This document shows positions 1 to 11,789 of a stretch of 64,000 bases of DNA, in pieces (position 1 is the first letter of the stretch; the number at the start of each line of letters is the position of its first letter). Under the pieces are notes generated by a model that saw only the letters and a program-made list of their open reading frames with translations, had not been told where the DNA came from and ran no database searches. The translations under genes were made by a program, and so were the position numbers. Source of the stretch: Eustoma russellianum (taxonomy: Eukaryota > Streptophyta > Magnoliopsida > Gentianales > Gentianaceae); assembly GCA_036186865.1 (NCBI GenBank), contig AP025067.1:24432517-24496516 (forward strand). Reading direction: 5' to 3'.

Positions 1-820
1 ACATCTTTTTAATTGACCTAGTTTAGAATAAAATCGCTTCACTCCTCCCGTTGTTGGAAAAGAACGCCATGTATGTGTGACGAAATTGTCAAAATCTTGA
101 TGTGTCACCCATGCATCTAAATATCGGAATGCAACTGGCGATCTAGCAGATTGTTTCACGCAATCCAAAAAAATAGGAGAATGATCCGAGGTTGTCTGGT
201 TGAGATGCTGATATTGGACTGACTCAAACAAATCAAAAAAATCAGTTGTACAAAGATAGCGATCTAAGCGACGAGACACACACCCCAATCCCCGGCCATC
301 ACACCATGTGAACGGAGAGCCTTGATATTTGATGGATTACAGCGAACAAGCAGGTATGAAATCATTGAAATCCTATAAGGTCCGTAAAGATGGACTGGAT
401 CTGCCTTGGTACTCATCAAGATTTAAAAAATTATTAAAATCTCCACCGATTAACCATGGCAAATCCAGTGTTGCATGAAAAGATGAAAAATCGGCCCACA
501 AAGGGCTGAAGCCCGCAAACTACTGTGAACCAAAAATTATCTCCTGTGGACATCCAAGAAAACTTGAGCGAATGATTTTGAACTCCATGTCGTTGATCTT
601 CTAACCGTAAAAATGAGTGACTCCAGAATAACCAAATTCGTCCATCACAAAGCGATTGTGCTTGAGGGAAACTCAGTTGTAACCTATATGAAACTAGTAC
701 TTCCGCTCTCAATTTAGGCTCAATAATAGCAATTATATGAAACTTGTATTTGCGATTTAATGATAGCAATCGAGAAATAGATTTTCTGATACCTCTTACA
801 TTCCAAATCAGAGTCTTCAT
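1..820 (-). pseudogene. LINE ORF2, endonuclease domain (partial, frameshifted)
   Basis: The start codon is at 820-818 and overlaps the ORF1 stop as ATGA. The first residues (LIWNVRGI, then IIAIIEPKL) match the start of the apurinic-type endonuclease (EEP family) of plant L1 ORF2. This frame closes at 434. The downstream endonuclease motifs continue in another frame: GGDFN around 440-460, then FTWCDGRG and RLDR between about 310 and 250, then SDHSPI near 190. These are metal-binding and catalytic motifs of the family. At least one frameshift (near 500) and an internal stop make it a pseudogene. The reverse transcriptase part is beyond the window edge. The protein would nick target DNA to prime reverse transcription. 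Confidence 0.8.
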
Positions 821-1870
821 TGATCAGATAGTACGTCGAAGGAGTTATTGAGAGTAGCTCTTGAACGCGTAATGGGTGGAGATCCAAGCTCCAGTGGCTG
901 ACGCGTTCGACATAGTAAACGTGGTGGCACCTGTATGTAAACATCATTGCCTGATGTTGATGGAGTGGTAGGGTCAGTGGACTGTGCTTGAGCATACGGT
1001 ACAATAGCCAAAGACTCAACAGTGAAATTTACTGTGGCCTGATCATTTGTAGGGTTTGCACCCATGTCACCGTCAGAAACAGATCCAGCATTTTGAGCGT
1101 CAGCTAAATCAAACAGTATGGAATCGTCTACTCTAGTAAATCGATTAAGTTGTTGCACATCAGAAACATCTATTTGCAGCATATCGGGAGAATGGTGCAA
1201 TACGGGCTTGGAGACAGTTTGATCCTCCATTTGCTGCTGTTGTTCTGTCATCACTGGTCGCTGCAGATATTTTTTAGGCGTCCAACGCTGAGCAGCATCC
1301 TTAGTTTTAAGCTTATTCACTGGAGGTTGTGTAGGAACTACTGATTCAATGCCTTTATCATTTGTTTCTTTTCCACAAGAATGAGCATTATGGCCTAGTC
1401 TAGCAGACGTCTTGCAATATAATGGCACATACTCATATATTACAGTCTGTGAAATGCAGCGGCTGGATGTCTGTATAAATATACGTTCATGCAATTCCTG
1501 AGATATATCCAATTCAATACATAAGCGTGCAATCGATGAACGTAAATTATCCGCTGTTGCCGAATCCAATTTCATTGGCGTGCCTATCATTCGCCCAATT
1601 TAAAATAAAGAATCTCTCTTATGAAAATGTACTGGCAGCCCTGGTAAAGAGACCCAAATCGGGACTATTGAGACATCAATTGCAGGATCATAGTCTGGTG
1701 TCCACTTTGTAACGCGCATATATCGTCCAGAAATCATCCAACTTTGTCTAGCAAAGAAGCGTAAGTAATCCTGTTCCTTGCGAAAAAGTCAGTAGTATAT
1801 GATTTGAATCAAACAGACCTACACTTACTGTGCCGTTGATGCCAATGCGTTCAATGTCGGCGTGGATGGT
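817..1870 (-). pseudogene. LINE ORF1, DUF4283 plus CCHC zinc knuckle (5'-truncated)
   Basis: The minus-strand frame shows a DUF4283-type nucleic-acid-binding region. Its recognisable parts are ARQSW and RYMRV near 1745-1710, IVPIWVSLPGLP near 1660, and IGTPMKLDSATA at about 1590-1550. A zinc knuckle of form C-x5-GH-x4-C follows near 1420-1370, then a low-complexity acidic and Gln/Pro-rich tail that ends at 817. The uninterrupted part is 817-1590. An in-frame stop just before position 1590 and a shift further upstream break the N-terminal part, and the true N-terminus was lost in the 5' truncation. In this family ORF1 binds RNA and acts with ORF2 in the retrotransposition particle. The ORF1 stop overlaps the ORF2 start. 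Confidence 0.75.
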
Positions 1871-3449
1871 GGCCAGCGGGCCTGCAGGCTATAAACAGGC
1901 CTGGCGGATAGAAAAGGGAAAAGGCTGGAAATTCGTAATGGCCTGCTTATGGATTAAAAAAAAGAGAGAGGGGAGTTAAATAATGTTAAGATAATTTGAG
2001 ATTTAGTAAATATTAATAGTAATAATACTAATAACGATAATGATGATAAAATATATATTTACAGAAATTAAAAAAATGAAGGTACTGTGTGTCGCATAAA
2101 GAGAAAGATAAACAAAATAAATAAGATAAAAATAATAAAATAATAATAAAATGAAATAACTAAGAGCAAAAGAAAATTAAAATAAAAAATAATATATAAT
2201 AAAAAATAGGATCAGATACGGAAATGAGGAAAAATATAATAAAAATATATACAAAAAATAAAAGTTATATATATAATTAATTGATTTCATATAAAAAATG
2301 CATTAAAAATAAGAAGAAATTTAGAAACCCACTAAATAATTTAAAAGAAAAGAAATAAAAATAGCAGAGGAAGATAAAAATAACTACATAAAAGATTTAA
2401 GTGATTGAAAGCCTAGGAAAAATAAAATAAAGTATAAAAACCTAAAATAAAGTCTAGAAAGATAAAATAACAGTAGAAGATAAAATACAGTAATGAACCC
2501 CACGCAACATAGGGTAACTACGCAATATAGGTAATACGCAACATAGAACGGAGCATGCAACGTAGGATAAACAGAAGTGTGAAAGTGTGAAGCATTCATG
2601 GCGCGAGCATTGCATTTGGCCTATGAGCCATGTGGTCCTACGGGACGTGTGGCCTGACGAGGCATGTGATGGGTGTTGGTAATAACGGTTACCTTCAGCT
2701 AATAGGACCCGAGACATGCATAGCATATCATGGAAAAGAAAGAGCATAGCGTGTGATATTAAATGATTGCGTGTGACACGGAGATAGAAGAGCATGCATC
2801 ATGAAGTTACGCATTGCATTTGTTATTGTTATGATTATCGATGACCTTGTTATTAAAATGTTTCAGTGCTACTTTTTGTTATGCGGATTGGGTCAGGGAT
2901 GTGCTATTTCTTTATTTATGCTTTATTGCTTTATTTATCTGTTTTCTGCTTTACATACTTAATTGTTTACCCGACTCAGTATGTGACAGTCCCTTTTCGG
3001 GAGAGACGGGTAACCTATGAATGACTCCCATCACTCACGCCCCCCACCTCTCCTTCATAGGTGAGCAGGACTGCGAGTACATCTTTATAGAAGATGGGGC
3101 CGTCTGTGCGAGCTGTGGAGAGTGAGCCCGGTTCAGGGCTCATAGTGAGATCGTGTGACCGGATGGTTCAGGGGGATAGTTAGATGGCTACTTTCACCTA
3201 AACTTTTTACTTATCTTCTGATGATTTCAGTTGTTCATATTCGATGTAGTGAATTTCGACGGCTTTGGTACTTGTTTTATTTTCGGTGGATCAATTTAAT
3301 GGTGATGTTTATTTTATTATCGTTTCTGCAAAAAATTTATACGTCATTTCTGACGTGTAAGGAAGTTTGATCAACGCCTTGTAGTCCTCGTAGCAGGCTA
3401 CGGTGGATACACTGTTCTCGAAGCTAAGTTTCGGGAGCGGGCGGCTACA
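1871..3449 (+). repeat. Element A 5' LTR (3' part only)
   Basis: About 1.58 kb of LTR collinear with 7871-9437 and differing by scattered substitutions and small indels, so the insertion is not recent. It is AT-rich, with the downstream R/U5-like part running to the terminal CTACA at 3445-3449. The missing 5' kilobase is presumed to lie beyond the LINE, left of the window. Confidence 0.85.
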
Positions 3450-3451
3450 GG

Positions 3452-3467
3452 TGGTATCAGAGCCGAG
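3452..3467 (+). other. Primer binding site of element A (initiator Met-tRNA type)
   Basis: GTGGTATCAGAGCCGAGG starts two bases after the LTR end. TGGTATCAGAGC is the usual plant PBS complementary to the 3' end of initiator methionine tRNA. It fixes the LTR/internal boundary at 3449/3450. Confidence 0.85.
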
Positions 3468-3499
3468 GCTCCAGATCCTCCTCAAAAACGCAGGATTAA

Positions 3500-4440
3500 C
3501 TAGATCACTTAGACTTAAGCTATGATCTTTTTTTAAAATGAAGATTTTACCCTTAAGCAACAAAATAGGGTTAAGTGATGATCTTAGACTTAAGTTATGA
3601 CCGAATTATGGGGTACGAGAGTGAGTGATACTATTCTGCCCCTAAATTTTTGCATTTATTCTGTAAACGACAGAATTTTTGATGATTACCCCTGAACTTT
3701 TGCATTCAACCCCTTAAGTTGTTAGAAATTCCCAAAATACCCCTAGCTTAGCCTGTATTTAAATAAATATATTTTCGACCGTTCTAAATTCCAGAAGAAT
3801 GCCGGCAAAACATGAACAAGCCGGTAATAGAGGAAATAGTGATGAGAACCACCAGAATCAGGGGATCATCCCCAAGCACTTGAAGATGCCATAGTCACTA
3901 TTACCAACACCCAAACACAGCAACACCAGCTGTTGAACTAGATGACACCGCCTCCACCATCGCTCTCGGACCGAAGATCTTCAACATAGAGATGCGGAGG
4001 AGTGGTGGCACAGCACAATTGACACTGCCGGTCACTTGGATCTAATTTCGGAATGAGTCCAAGAGGTATTACACGCCGAGAGTATGATCTTCAAGGAATG
4101 GTTCTAGATCCATGGAGAAAATGAAGATTTAGGCTATGATATTAGTAATTAAGTTACGATTTTGCCCCTCAGTCACCATCTTAGACATAAGTGATGATTT
4201 GAACATAAGCGAAGATCATGAACATAGGTACTGCTGTCAGTTATAAGCGATGATCCTGAACATAAGTCACGATCTTAAACATAAATAACGATTTCGATTA
4301 AGAGTTGACCTTGGACATAAGTACTGAAGGTAGTCATGATTTTAGGAATAAGACATGATCTTAGACTTAAGAAATGATGATACTAAGAACAATCCTATGA
4401 GTAAGTTATGACCTTAGACTTAAAGGACGATCGGTTACGG
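3500..4440 (+). repeat. Degenerate short-period repeat, 'ATCTTAGACTTAAGTGATG'-like
   Basis: Variants of a roughly 20-base phrase (GATCTTAGACTTAAGTTATG, GATCTTAAACATAAATAACG, GATCTTAGACATAAGTGATG) recur irregularly at 3500-3610 and 4130-4440, on either side of the gag-like remnant. This looks like an old, decayed minisatellite inside element A. Confidence 0.45.
3799..4130 (+). pseudogene. Decayed gag remnant of element A
   Basis: A start at 3799 opens a short frame (MPAKHEQAG) that soon meets stops. Further on, pieces such as AEEWW near 3985 and a lysine/arginine/tyrosine-rich piece (ESKRYYTPRV) near 4055 resemble the core of gypsy Gag proteins. No zinc knuckle, protease, reverse transcriptase or integrase can be read with confidence in any frame of 3450-6874. 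This could be a strongly decayed Gag or a non-autonomous element with only a gag-like leader. Confidence 0.4.
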
Positions 4441-6860
4441 AACACATATACCTAGGGTATACCATATAGTTTTACTTACGTACCATATATAAGTTTGATC
4501 ATGACCCTTTGCATATTCCATTAGTCGTGACTATAATAACCCTAAGCGAATAAGCACATAATTAAAGTACATAAATAGTAATGCTGATCAGGATGCTCTA
4601 CCACAAGCGCTGATTGGCACATTAGTTTGAATATGTTAGGCGATTTTGGGTTGCTTCATCATAACAGCAGCATGGGACTCGGTACCATTAGAAAAGTAAA
4701 ACGGGCCCATGTTCCTACTTGGATGGTAGCATTAGAGCAGGCCTAGGTCTAAGTTGAGACAATAGCTACTAAAAAATGAATTATTATAGTATGACATATA
4801 CTAAGATAAGATTTATAGGGAAATTATAGAAACTAAGTAACGATTCATAAGCATTATAATCAGTAGCGTTTAGTAACAGAATCATACGAAGGAACTTACA
4901 GTCTAGGGTTAAGATGTTGAAATTTAGAGTTATTAAGTAGGACGACGATAATAGTCTCATTAGAGATATTGATCGGTAGCAAAAAAGCGTGAATCAGCTA
5001 TAACAAGTACATGGAATAATGAACCTTTACAAACTTTTGGTTAAGTGTTGATTTATAGAAACATCGAGTTACTTGACTTGAATTTATTAGGATTGAATTA
5101 AAATAGAGCGGGCATGAACAAGTAGTGGCTGCTTTTCACATGAAGAAGAATAAGATTAGTGGTTCAAATAACCAAATAACCAGGTACAGCAGATTAGTGT
5201 GGCGTGCGGAAGCATGGTGAATTAGAATTTCCTAAGTCAATTAATAGTTAGTGTGCCATACTAGATTTGAACAACTTAAGTGAAAGATTTATAAGAGATG
5301 GTACATAGGTGGATTTTTCACTAACATTAAGAGGTGACTTAGAAAAGTTATACGAAGTATTGGACTATTATTTTTCAAATAGTTAAACGTTTTCGTATAA
5401 GCACGTACACCAAGACATATTTTATACTCCAAAGGTACCTCAAAGATTTTTGCTACTAAACATTTCAACTAGTTCCAATTTTTAGTATATTACTTTACAA
5501 GGCTATATTCCTCTTTGAATTTGTATATCAATGTAATGAAATTTCAACTACTCCGACAACTCTGAAAGATAGATATATTTTTAAATGTCGGTGTTTTCAA
5601 AGAACGATATGTTTACATATTTCTTATACTTCTCAAAATTTTCGTTTAGCCATATTGATTTGCTAAAATAAATTTATTTGTCAAATGTCAACATTACAAG
5701 TATTGTATCATGAAATGCGTTTGAATAGATTTATCTGCTTACGATGAACGTATTTAATTTCATGAAGCGGAAATAGTTTGAAAATGTATATACTTCTTTT
5801 TGAGAAAAAAAAAAGAAGTACCTTAGCCAAATTATTTTATGAAACCATATAATTGTTGAGTTTTTAATTGTTTCATTCTGTGAGACAAAGCATAGCTGTC
5901 GGAATTTGTATTTCTTTGGAAAAAAAAGACACCGTGCTCAAATTGTTTTGTAAAAAAAAACTTTGCAATTGTTGTATTTCAATTGTTTTAATGCAACTTC
6001 ATTGAAATACTTTTGCAAAGTAAGTTGCACCATTATTTTACGAATGGTCATTTGAGACATCGCTTTGCAAAAATAAATATATGATACCGTGGGTCTTGTG
6101 TTTACAAAAAATTATAATGTATATTATTCCAAATAGTTAGAGATATAGCTACGTAAACTACTTTAAATTGAAGGAAATATGTCCATGCACATACTTCGTA
6201 TACTAGGTTGTTGATGATATATCCGAGAAACGTAAGGACATGATCATAGAACTAGCTCGTAAGTACTTAAGGTTGATTTTGAGATTTGATTTTATATCTA
6301 TGAAGTGTAATGAGTAATAAATCCGGGGACTTGATGGATATTTTGGACATGTGTTTATTTTGGACATGTAACTAGGGGATGAATCATATATGACGACTTA
6401 AGAACTCGAAATTGTAGACTACAATAAGGTGAATGATACACGTCAAATGGTATAAGTGGAGGTTTATAAGTGTTATTATAAAGAATTAAGTTAAAAAAAT
6501 TATAGTACTCATAAGAACTGATTTTAGAGATCTGCTGATGGCCGCAGATACAAGTACGTTATACACCGATGATTGGGTTATAGAACCTCGGTATGATGAC
6601 AATACCCTTAAGTTGATTCGATAAGCATAGGTAGATCAGGTTACGATCTTAAATAAGCGAAGAGAAATGGATTAGAAATTACTTTTATGTATACAAGGAA
6701 TGATTCTGAGGATTTAGTTATAGGTCGAGAAAGTATAATGTGAACACATCAACATATGCAATGGATGTATAGTTTGATCACTATCTAGGTGGAAGAATCA
6801 AGTAGAACCATGTCAAATCATTGATTACACTATACGCAAGTTTTGAGGACAAAACTTTTT
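4441..6860. other. Non-coding interior of element A
   Basis: AT-rich DNA with no reading frame above about 60 codons and no recognisable pol motif on either strand. I see nothing else assignable here except A-runs and simple AT stretches. Confidence 0.5.
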
Positions 6861-6874
6861 GTAATGGGGTAGGA
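6861..6874 (+). other. Polypurine tract of element A
   Basis: A purine-rich stretch (ATGGGGTAGGA) lies directly upstream of the inferred 3' LTR start. Just before it is TTTTGAGGACAAAA, the usual end of the chromovirus pol frame. Confidence 0.6.
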
Positions 6875-7753
6875 TGTTGTAATCGACAGTTTACGGAAAA
6901 AAATCAAATCAATTAATAAATTAATTAATTTATTATGTTGAAGTTAAAAAAATAAATAATCTAATACTTATCCTAATTTAACTACCCAGTCCCCCAATTC
7001 TTTAATTTTCCCCATAACCTTCCCCCATCATCCCTAAATTTCAGCCCCCTTAATTAATTAAAACCCCCCCATCACTCCCTCACACACACGCACAAAATTG
7101 AAGAAAGAAAAGAGAGCGCCTGGCGAGGTAGAGAAACGGCAGAGAAGGAGAAAGGAAAAAGAGAAGAGAGGGGAAGAAAGCGAGAGGAAGGAAAAGAAAG
7201 AAGGAGAATTTGCCACCCACATCAAATCCAACACCGTTTTTGTCAGTGAGTTTGCATTCAAGAGGTAGGTTACCCTCCCCTCTGTCGGATTGCTTTGGAT
7301 TCTCTCGCATTCTGTATTGGGATTATTTGGTTACCACTGTATGTCTATCCTTTATATGTTTATTATGAATTCTTTATGTTTTGGCATAGAAATTGCATGA
7401 TGGACTTAGATACAGATCACATAGCACGGAAATAGACTGGAACGGGTTCAGAACATTAGAAAACGCGAGTTTCAAATATGGCGCGTGGGGCCCACGTGCG
7501 GCCCTGACAGCGCGTACCGGACACACGCTGATGTATCTATCACCGTTGTGGTCGTGCGCTATAATGAGTCAAATGCAACTGGTTTGGGACAAATCGGAGC
7601 TAAAACGAATAAGTTATGGATTTTTGAAGGAAATTAGAATTTAAGAAATTAAGAAAAGAAAAAGGAAAAAATACATAATGGCCAGGCCAGGAGGCCGCAG
7701 GCCGAACTGCCTACCTAGCGGGCCAGCCTTTGCAGCCGGCCCAGCGTCTGTAT

Positions 7754-7806
<53 letters not shown>

Positions 7807-9437
7807 GGGCGAGCGGGCCATACACTGCAGTCGGCCCATATTGAAGCTTAAATTAAAAAAAAACTGGAATAGGCCAGCGGGCCTGCAGGCTATAAACAGG
7901 CCTGGGGGGATAGAAAAGGGAAAGAGCTGGAAATTTGTAATGGCCTGCTCATGGATTAAAAAAAGAGAGAGAGGAGTTAAATAATGTTAAGATAATTTGA
8001 GGTTTAGTAAATATTAATAGTAGTAATACTAATAACGATAATGATGATAAAATATATATGTACAGTAATTAAAAAATGAAGTTACCGTGTGTCGCATAAA
8101 GAGAAAGATAAACAAAATAAATAAGATAAAAATAATAAAAAATAATAAAATGAAATAACTAAGAGCAAAAGAAAAATTAAAATAAAAAATAATATATAAT
8201 AAAAAAATAGGATCAGATACGGAAAGGAGGAAAAAAATATAATAAAAATATATAAAAAGTAAAACATATATATATAATTAATTGATTCAATATAAAAAAT
8301 GCGTTAAAAATAAGAAGAAATTTAGAAACCCACTAAATAATTTAAAAGAAAAGAAATAAAAATAGTAGGGGAAGATAAAAATAACTACATAAAAGATTTA
8401 AGTGCTTGAAAGCCTAGGAAAAATAAAATAAAATGTAGAAACCTAAAATAAAGTCTATAAAGATAAAATAACGGTAGAAGATAAAATACAGTAATGAACC
8501 CCAACATAGGGTAACTACACAATACAGGTAATACGCAACATAGAACGGAGTACGCAACATAGGATAAACAGAAGTGTGAAAATGTGAAGCGTTCATGGTA
8601 CGAGCATTGCATTTGGCCCATGAGCTATACAGGACGTGTGGCCTGACGAGGCGTGTGATGGGTGTTGGTAATAATGGTTAACTTCACCTAATAGGACCCG
8701 GGGCATGCATAGCATATCATGGAAAAGAAAGAGCATAGTGTGTGATATTAAATGACTGCGTGTGACACAGAGATAGAAGAGCATACATCATGAAGTTGCG
8801 CATTGCATTTGTTATTGTTGTGATTATCGATGACCTTGTTCTTAATTTGTTTCAGTGCTACGTTTTGGGATGCGGATCAGGTCGGATATGTGTTATTTCT
8901 TTATTTATGCTTTATTGCTTTATTTATCTGTTTTCTGCTTTATATGCTTAATTGTTTACCCGACTCAGTATGTGACAGTCCCTTTTCGGGAGAGACAGGT
9001 AACCTATGAGTGACTCTCATCACTCACCCCCACCTCTCCTCCATAGGTGAGCAGGACTGCGAGTATATCTTTATAGAGGATGGGGCCATCTGTGCGAGCT
9101 GAGGAGAGTGAGCCCGGTTCAGGGCTCGTAGTGAGATCGTGTGACCGGATGCTTCAGAGGGGATAGTTAGATGGCTACTTTCACCTAAACTTTTTACTTA
9201 TCTTCTGATGATTTCAGTTCTTCATATTCGATGTAGTGAAATTTGAAGGCTTTGGTACTTGTTTTATTTTCGGTGGATTTAATTTAATGGTGATGTTTAT
9301 TTTATTATTGTTTCTGCAAAAAATTTATACGTCATTTCTGACGTGTAAAGAAGTTTGATCGATGCCTTGTAGTCCTCGTAGCAGGCTATGACTGGTGCAC
9401 TGTTCTCGAAGCTAGGTTTCGGGAGCGGGGCGCTACA
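6875..9437 (+). repeat. Element A 3' LTR (about 2.56 kb)
   Basis: Starts TGTTGTAATCGACAG after the polypurine tract (TGTAATCG at 6878 is an alternative start) and ends GGGGCGCTACA. The part from about 7871 is the partner of the truncated 5' LTR. The last 80 bases are related to both ends of the solo LTR at 29238-30142. Length and ends fit Tekay-type chromovirus LTRs. The window's longest TA microsatellite is inside it. Confidence 0.75.
7756..7804. repeat. (TA)n microsatellite in the LTR of element A
   Basis: About 24 uninterrupted TA dinucleotides. The corresponding part of the 5' LTR was lost to the LINE junction, so the two LTRs cannot be compared here. Confidence 0.95.
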
Positions 9438-10935
9438 GTATAGTTCCTCGGCCTCCTCCGCTGAGTTGTTCAACTCCTCAGGTAATCCATACTCTATCCA
9501 CAATTATCTTAGTATTCACAAGTTCTCTTCGGCCCATAGGGCTTTTCTTGCCACTATTACTTTAAATGCAGTACCACAATCTTATTCCCAGGCTGTAAAA
9601 GAATCGCTGGCTGGCAGCCATGAAGGAAGAAATTCAAGCCCTCGAAGATAATCGCACTTGGACACTTGAGGATCTACCCCCAGTAAGCATGCCATCGGCT
9701 GCAAAGGGATCTATAAAATTAAACACAACTCTGATGGAGGCATTGAGCGTTACAAGGCTTGCCTAGTTATGCACGAGAATCGTCAGGTTGAAGGTTTCGA
9801 CTACACAGAAACGTTTGCGCCTACTACTAAAATGGTTATGATTTGTGTTCTACTTGCTATTGCAGCCACATAATTTCAATATGCCAAATGGATGTTCGGA
9901 ATGTTTTTCTCCATGGTGATCTTGATGAAGAAGTCTATATGAAACTTCCTATTGGTTTTCACATGTCCTCTTCTACTAAAGTATTTAAAAGTTGTGGATA
10001 ATCTTCTGGTGGGAAATGATCCGAGTGCCATTGACCTTCTGAAAGATTAGCTCAGCCGCCAGTTTCACATGAAAGATCTCAGGCCCGTAAAATATTTTCT
10101 TGGTTTGGAAGTTGCTCACAACAAGACTGACCTCTTTGTCTCATAACGCAAATATACCCTTGACATCATTTCTGATTGCAGTTTACTCGCTTCCATGCCC
10201 CCGGCTACGCCACTGGAACAGCAGCATCGCTTGCCTTAGTCCGATAGCTCCCTCTTGGATGATTCGCTCCTTTATCAATGGCTTGTCGGCAGGTTGGTAT
10301 ACCTCTCGGTCACTCGTCCTGAACTATCTTACGTGGTACACACTCTTGCTCAGTTTATGCAGTCACCCCGACTTGATCATTGGCATGCTGCGTTAAAAGT
10401 TGTTCACTGTCTTAAGGGCAGCCTGGGTCAAGGCATTTTCTTTCCTTCGACTAGTGACTTTCGTCTTACCGCTTACTGCAATTCTGATTTGGCTAGTTGT
10501 CCTCTTACCCGCTGGTCCTTCACTGCCTGTTTTATTAAGCCCAGAACAGCTCACATTTCACAGAACACGAAGAAACAAACCACGGTGCCTTAGTCCTCTG
10601 CTAAAGCAGAATATCGTGCTATGGCCTACACTACCTGAATAAAATGGCTTCTCAGCCTTCTTCGCTTCTTAGGATCTCCCATGATGCTCCGGTTACTCTC
10701 TACACTGACAGTCAGTCCGCGCTCCACTTGGCTCATAATCCTATTTCTCACGAATGTACCAAGCATATCGAAGTTGACTGTCATTTTTGCGTAGCGCCAT
10801 CATCGACGGCTAGATTCACCCATTATATGTTTCCACTTCCCATGAGCTTGTGGACATCCTCACTAAGTCCATTGACATTCGTGACTTCCGTTTTCTCTTA
10901 TCCAATTTGGGCATTTTGGAGTTACATGCGTTAAC
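9438..10935 (+). pseudogene. Element E: Ty1-copia pol remnant (reverse transcriptase and RNase H)
   Basis: Fragments in changing frames follow the copia order. AHRAFLATIT near 9530 and the AMKEEIQALEDNRTW region near 9615 are the pre-RT spacer. YKIKHNSDGGIERYKA and DYTETFAP at about 9710-9825 are RT. Then come MDVRNVFLHG-like sequence near 9890, a degraded block, and VGRLVYLSVTRPELSY and QFMQSP at about 10285-10365. RNase H follows with LYTDSQSALHLAHNPISHE (10698-10755) and a TKHIEVDCHF piece, then LTKSIDIRDF-like sequence near 10870, ending at a stop near 10935. Several frameshifts, stops and a large gap where the YVDD core should be make it inactive. It is the host of element A, whose insertion cut it upstream of RT. 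Confidence 0.85.
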
Positions 10936-11250
10936 TTGAGGGGGTAATAAGGAATATTCTAATATTCCTAAAAGATATTATTTCTTTGTATATGTGATTT
11001 GATTTATGTCCATAATTTGTAGATATCGATATCATAGAAGATAGCTATTAGCATGGTGATTAGATTGGCCATAATTGTAGGCTTTATACTTTCCCCACAT
11101 GTTCAATTTGTAACATTATAAATAGACATGGTGGAATAAAAGAAAACAGATTTAGATTGCCAAATATTTCTTTACAATTTTCCATAGAAATCCCACCTTC
11201 TCCAAATAATCTGTTTGAATTTTTTTCTTCAAATAGAAGAGAGAAAGATC
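10936..11250 (+). repeat. Probable polypurine tract and 3' LTR of element E
   Basis: CTTGAGGGGG directly follows the end of the RNase H frame, as in other copia elements of this window. The next ~250 bases (AT-rich, with TATAAATAG at about 11118) are the expected place of a short LTR. The exact right end is not visible and no partner LTR is in the window. Confidence 0.5.
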
Positions 11251-11498
11251 AAAAATCAAAGAATTTTTTTCTCTAGATACTCGTCAATTTTAGTCCTCCA
11301 GTATCAAAATTTCAAGCTATTAATCATGTCTTGTTCCTGTGAAGTAAAGGATCAAGACCAAGAATTTTTACTCGGAATCTCTTAGTGTGAAAATGACTGC
11401 GTAATATACATAAAAGAAAACCTTGACGCTATGCATACGTGCTTGTTGGTCTGAAAATGGATACCACCTAAAATTCTTCAGCAATTCATATAAACGAA

Positions 11499-11551
11499 GC
11501 AACAACATTACTCCATTGTCTTAGAGGTTCCCGGATATGACGGGTATGGGA
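11499..11551 (-). repeat. SINE-like family 1, 3' part (left half of a copy split by element B)
   Basis: Begins with CAACAACATTACT, the complement of the (TTG)n-type tail. It continues to TGGGA, where element B is inserted; the other half is 16970-17155. Related copies are at 36485, 37953 and 46414. Confidence 0.7.
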
Positions 11552-11775
11552 TGTTAGAATTACCTTAGTTAAGAGATCTTGTAATTATTATTGTAGTTAT
11601 CCTGTAATTATGATAGACTAAAATCAGGAATTAGCATCACTGATTGATTGTATAGCATTAGTGAGTGATTATATTTTCCATACTTAGGCAGAGCTGTAGG
11701 GTTACAAATACAGAGTTGTTGTAATCGTTTACATATGAAAAAATATATACAGAATTTGCTTTCTTCTCTCAAACA
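11552..11775 (+). repeat. Element B 5' LTR
   Basis: Starts TGTTAGAATTACC and ends CTCAAACA. Identical to the 3' LTR base for base as far as I can read. No clear TATA box except the TATATA near 11748. Confidence 0.97.
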
Positions 11776-11789
11776 TGGTATCAGAGCGG
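11776..11789 (+). other. Primer binding site of element B
   Basis: TGGTATCAGAGCGG abuts the LTR with no spacer; it matches the initiator Met-tRNA type PBS. It is followed by a 180-base leader before the coding start. Confidence 0.93.

Larger units (their letters stand above)
1..1870 (-). mobile_element. L1-type LINE, 5'-truncated, running off the left edge
   Basis: Read on the minus strand, this stretch holds the end of an ORF1 with a DUF4283-like region and a zinc knuckle, followed by the start of an ORF2 endonuclease. That is the order of plant L1 LINEs. The high-coordinate end (about 1870) is the LINE 5' side. It stops abruptly at sequence that is nearly identical to 7871 onward in the LTR of element A, so the LINE sits inside that LTR and is 5'-truncated. 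Reverse transcriptase and the 3' tail would lie left of the window. Confidence 0.85.
1871..9437 (+). mobile_element. Element A: Ty3-gypsy LTR retrotransposon, chromovirus/Tekay-like, degenerate or non-autonomous
   Basis: Two long, closely similar direct repeats (1871-3449 and about 7871-9437) are the LTRs. The first is cut by the LINE. The 5' LTR ends in CTACA at 3449 and is followed by a primer binding site; the 3' LTR ends in CTACA at 9437. The internal 3' end has the arrangement 'TTTTGAGGACAAAA', a G-rich tract, then the LTR, which is typical of plant chromoviruses. The 3.4-kb internal region carries no intact gag-pol. The element interrupts an older copia element at 9438. The target duplication cannot be checked because the left end is outside the window. 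Confidence 0.8.

Noticed and set aside
7058..7310. Hydrophobic minus-strand frames in the element A LTR (Phe/Leu/Ser-rich)
   Set aside because: They come from a purine-rich GAGAAAGGA tract read in reverse, in LTR DNA; not a membrane protein.
8082..8267. Very hydrophobic minus-strand frame, Phe/Ile/Leu-rich
   Set aside because: Produced by AT-rich, A-tract DNA of the LTR; the equivalent stretch in the other LTR does not keep the frame.
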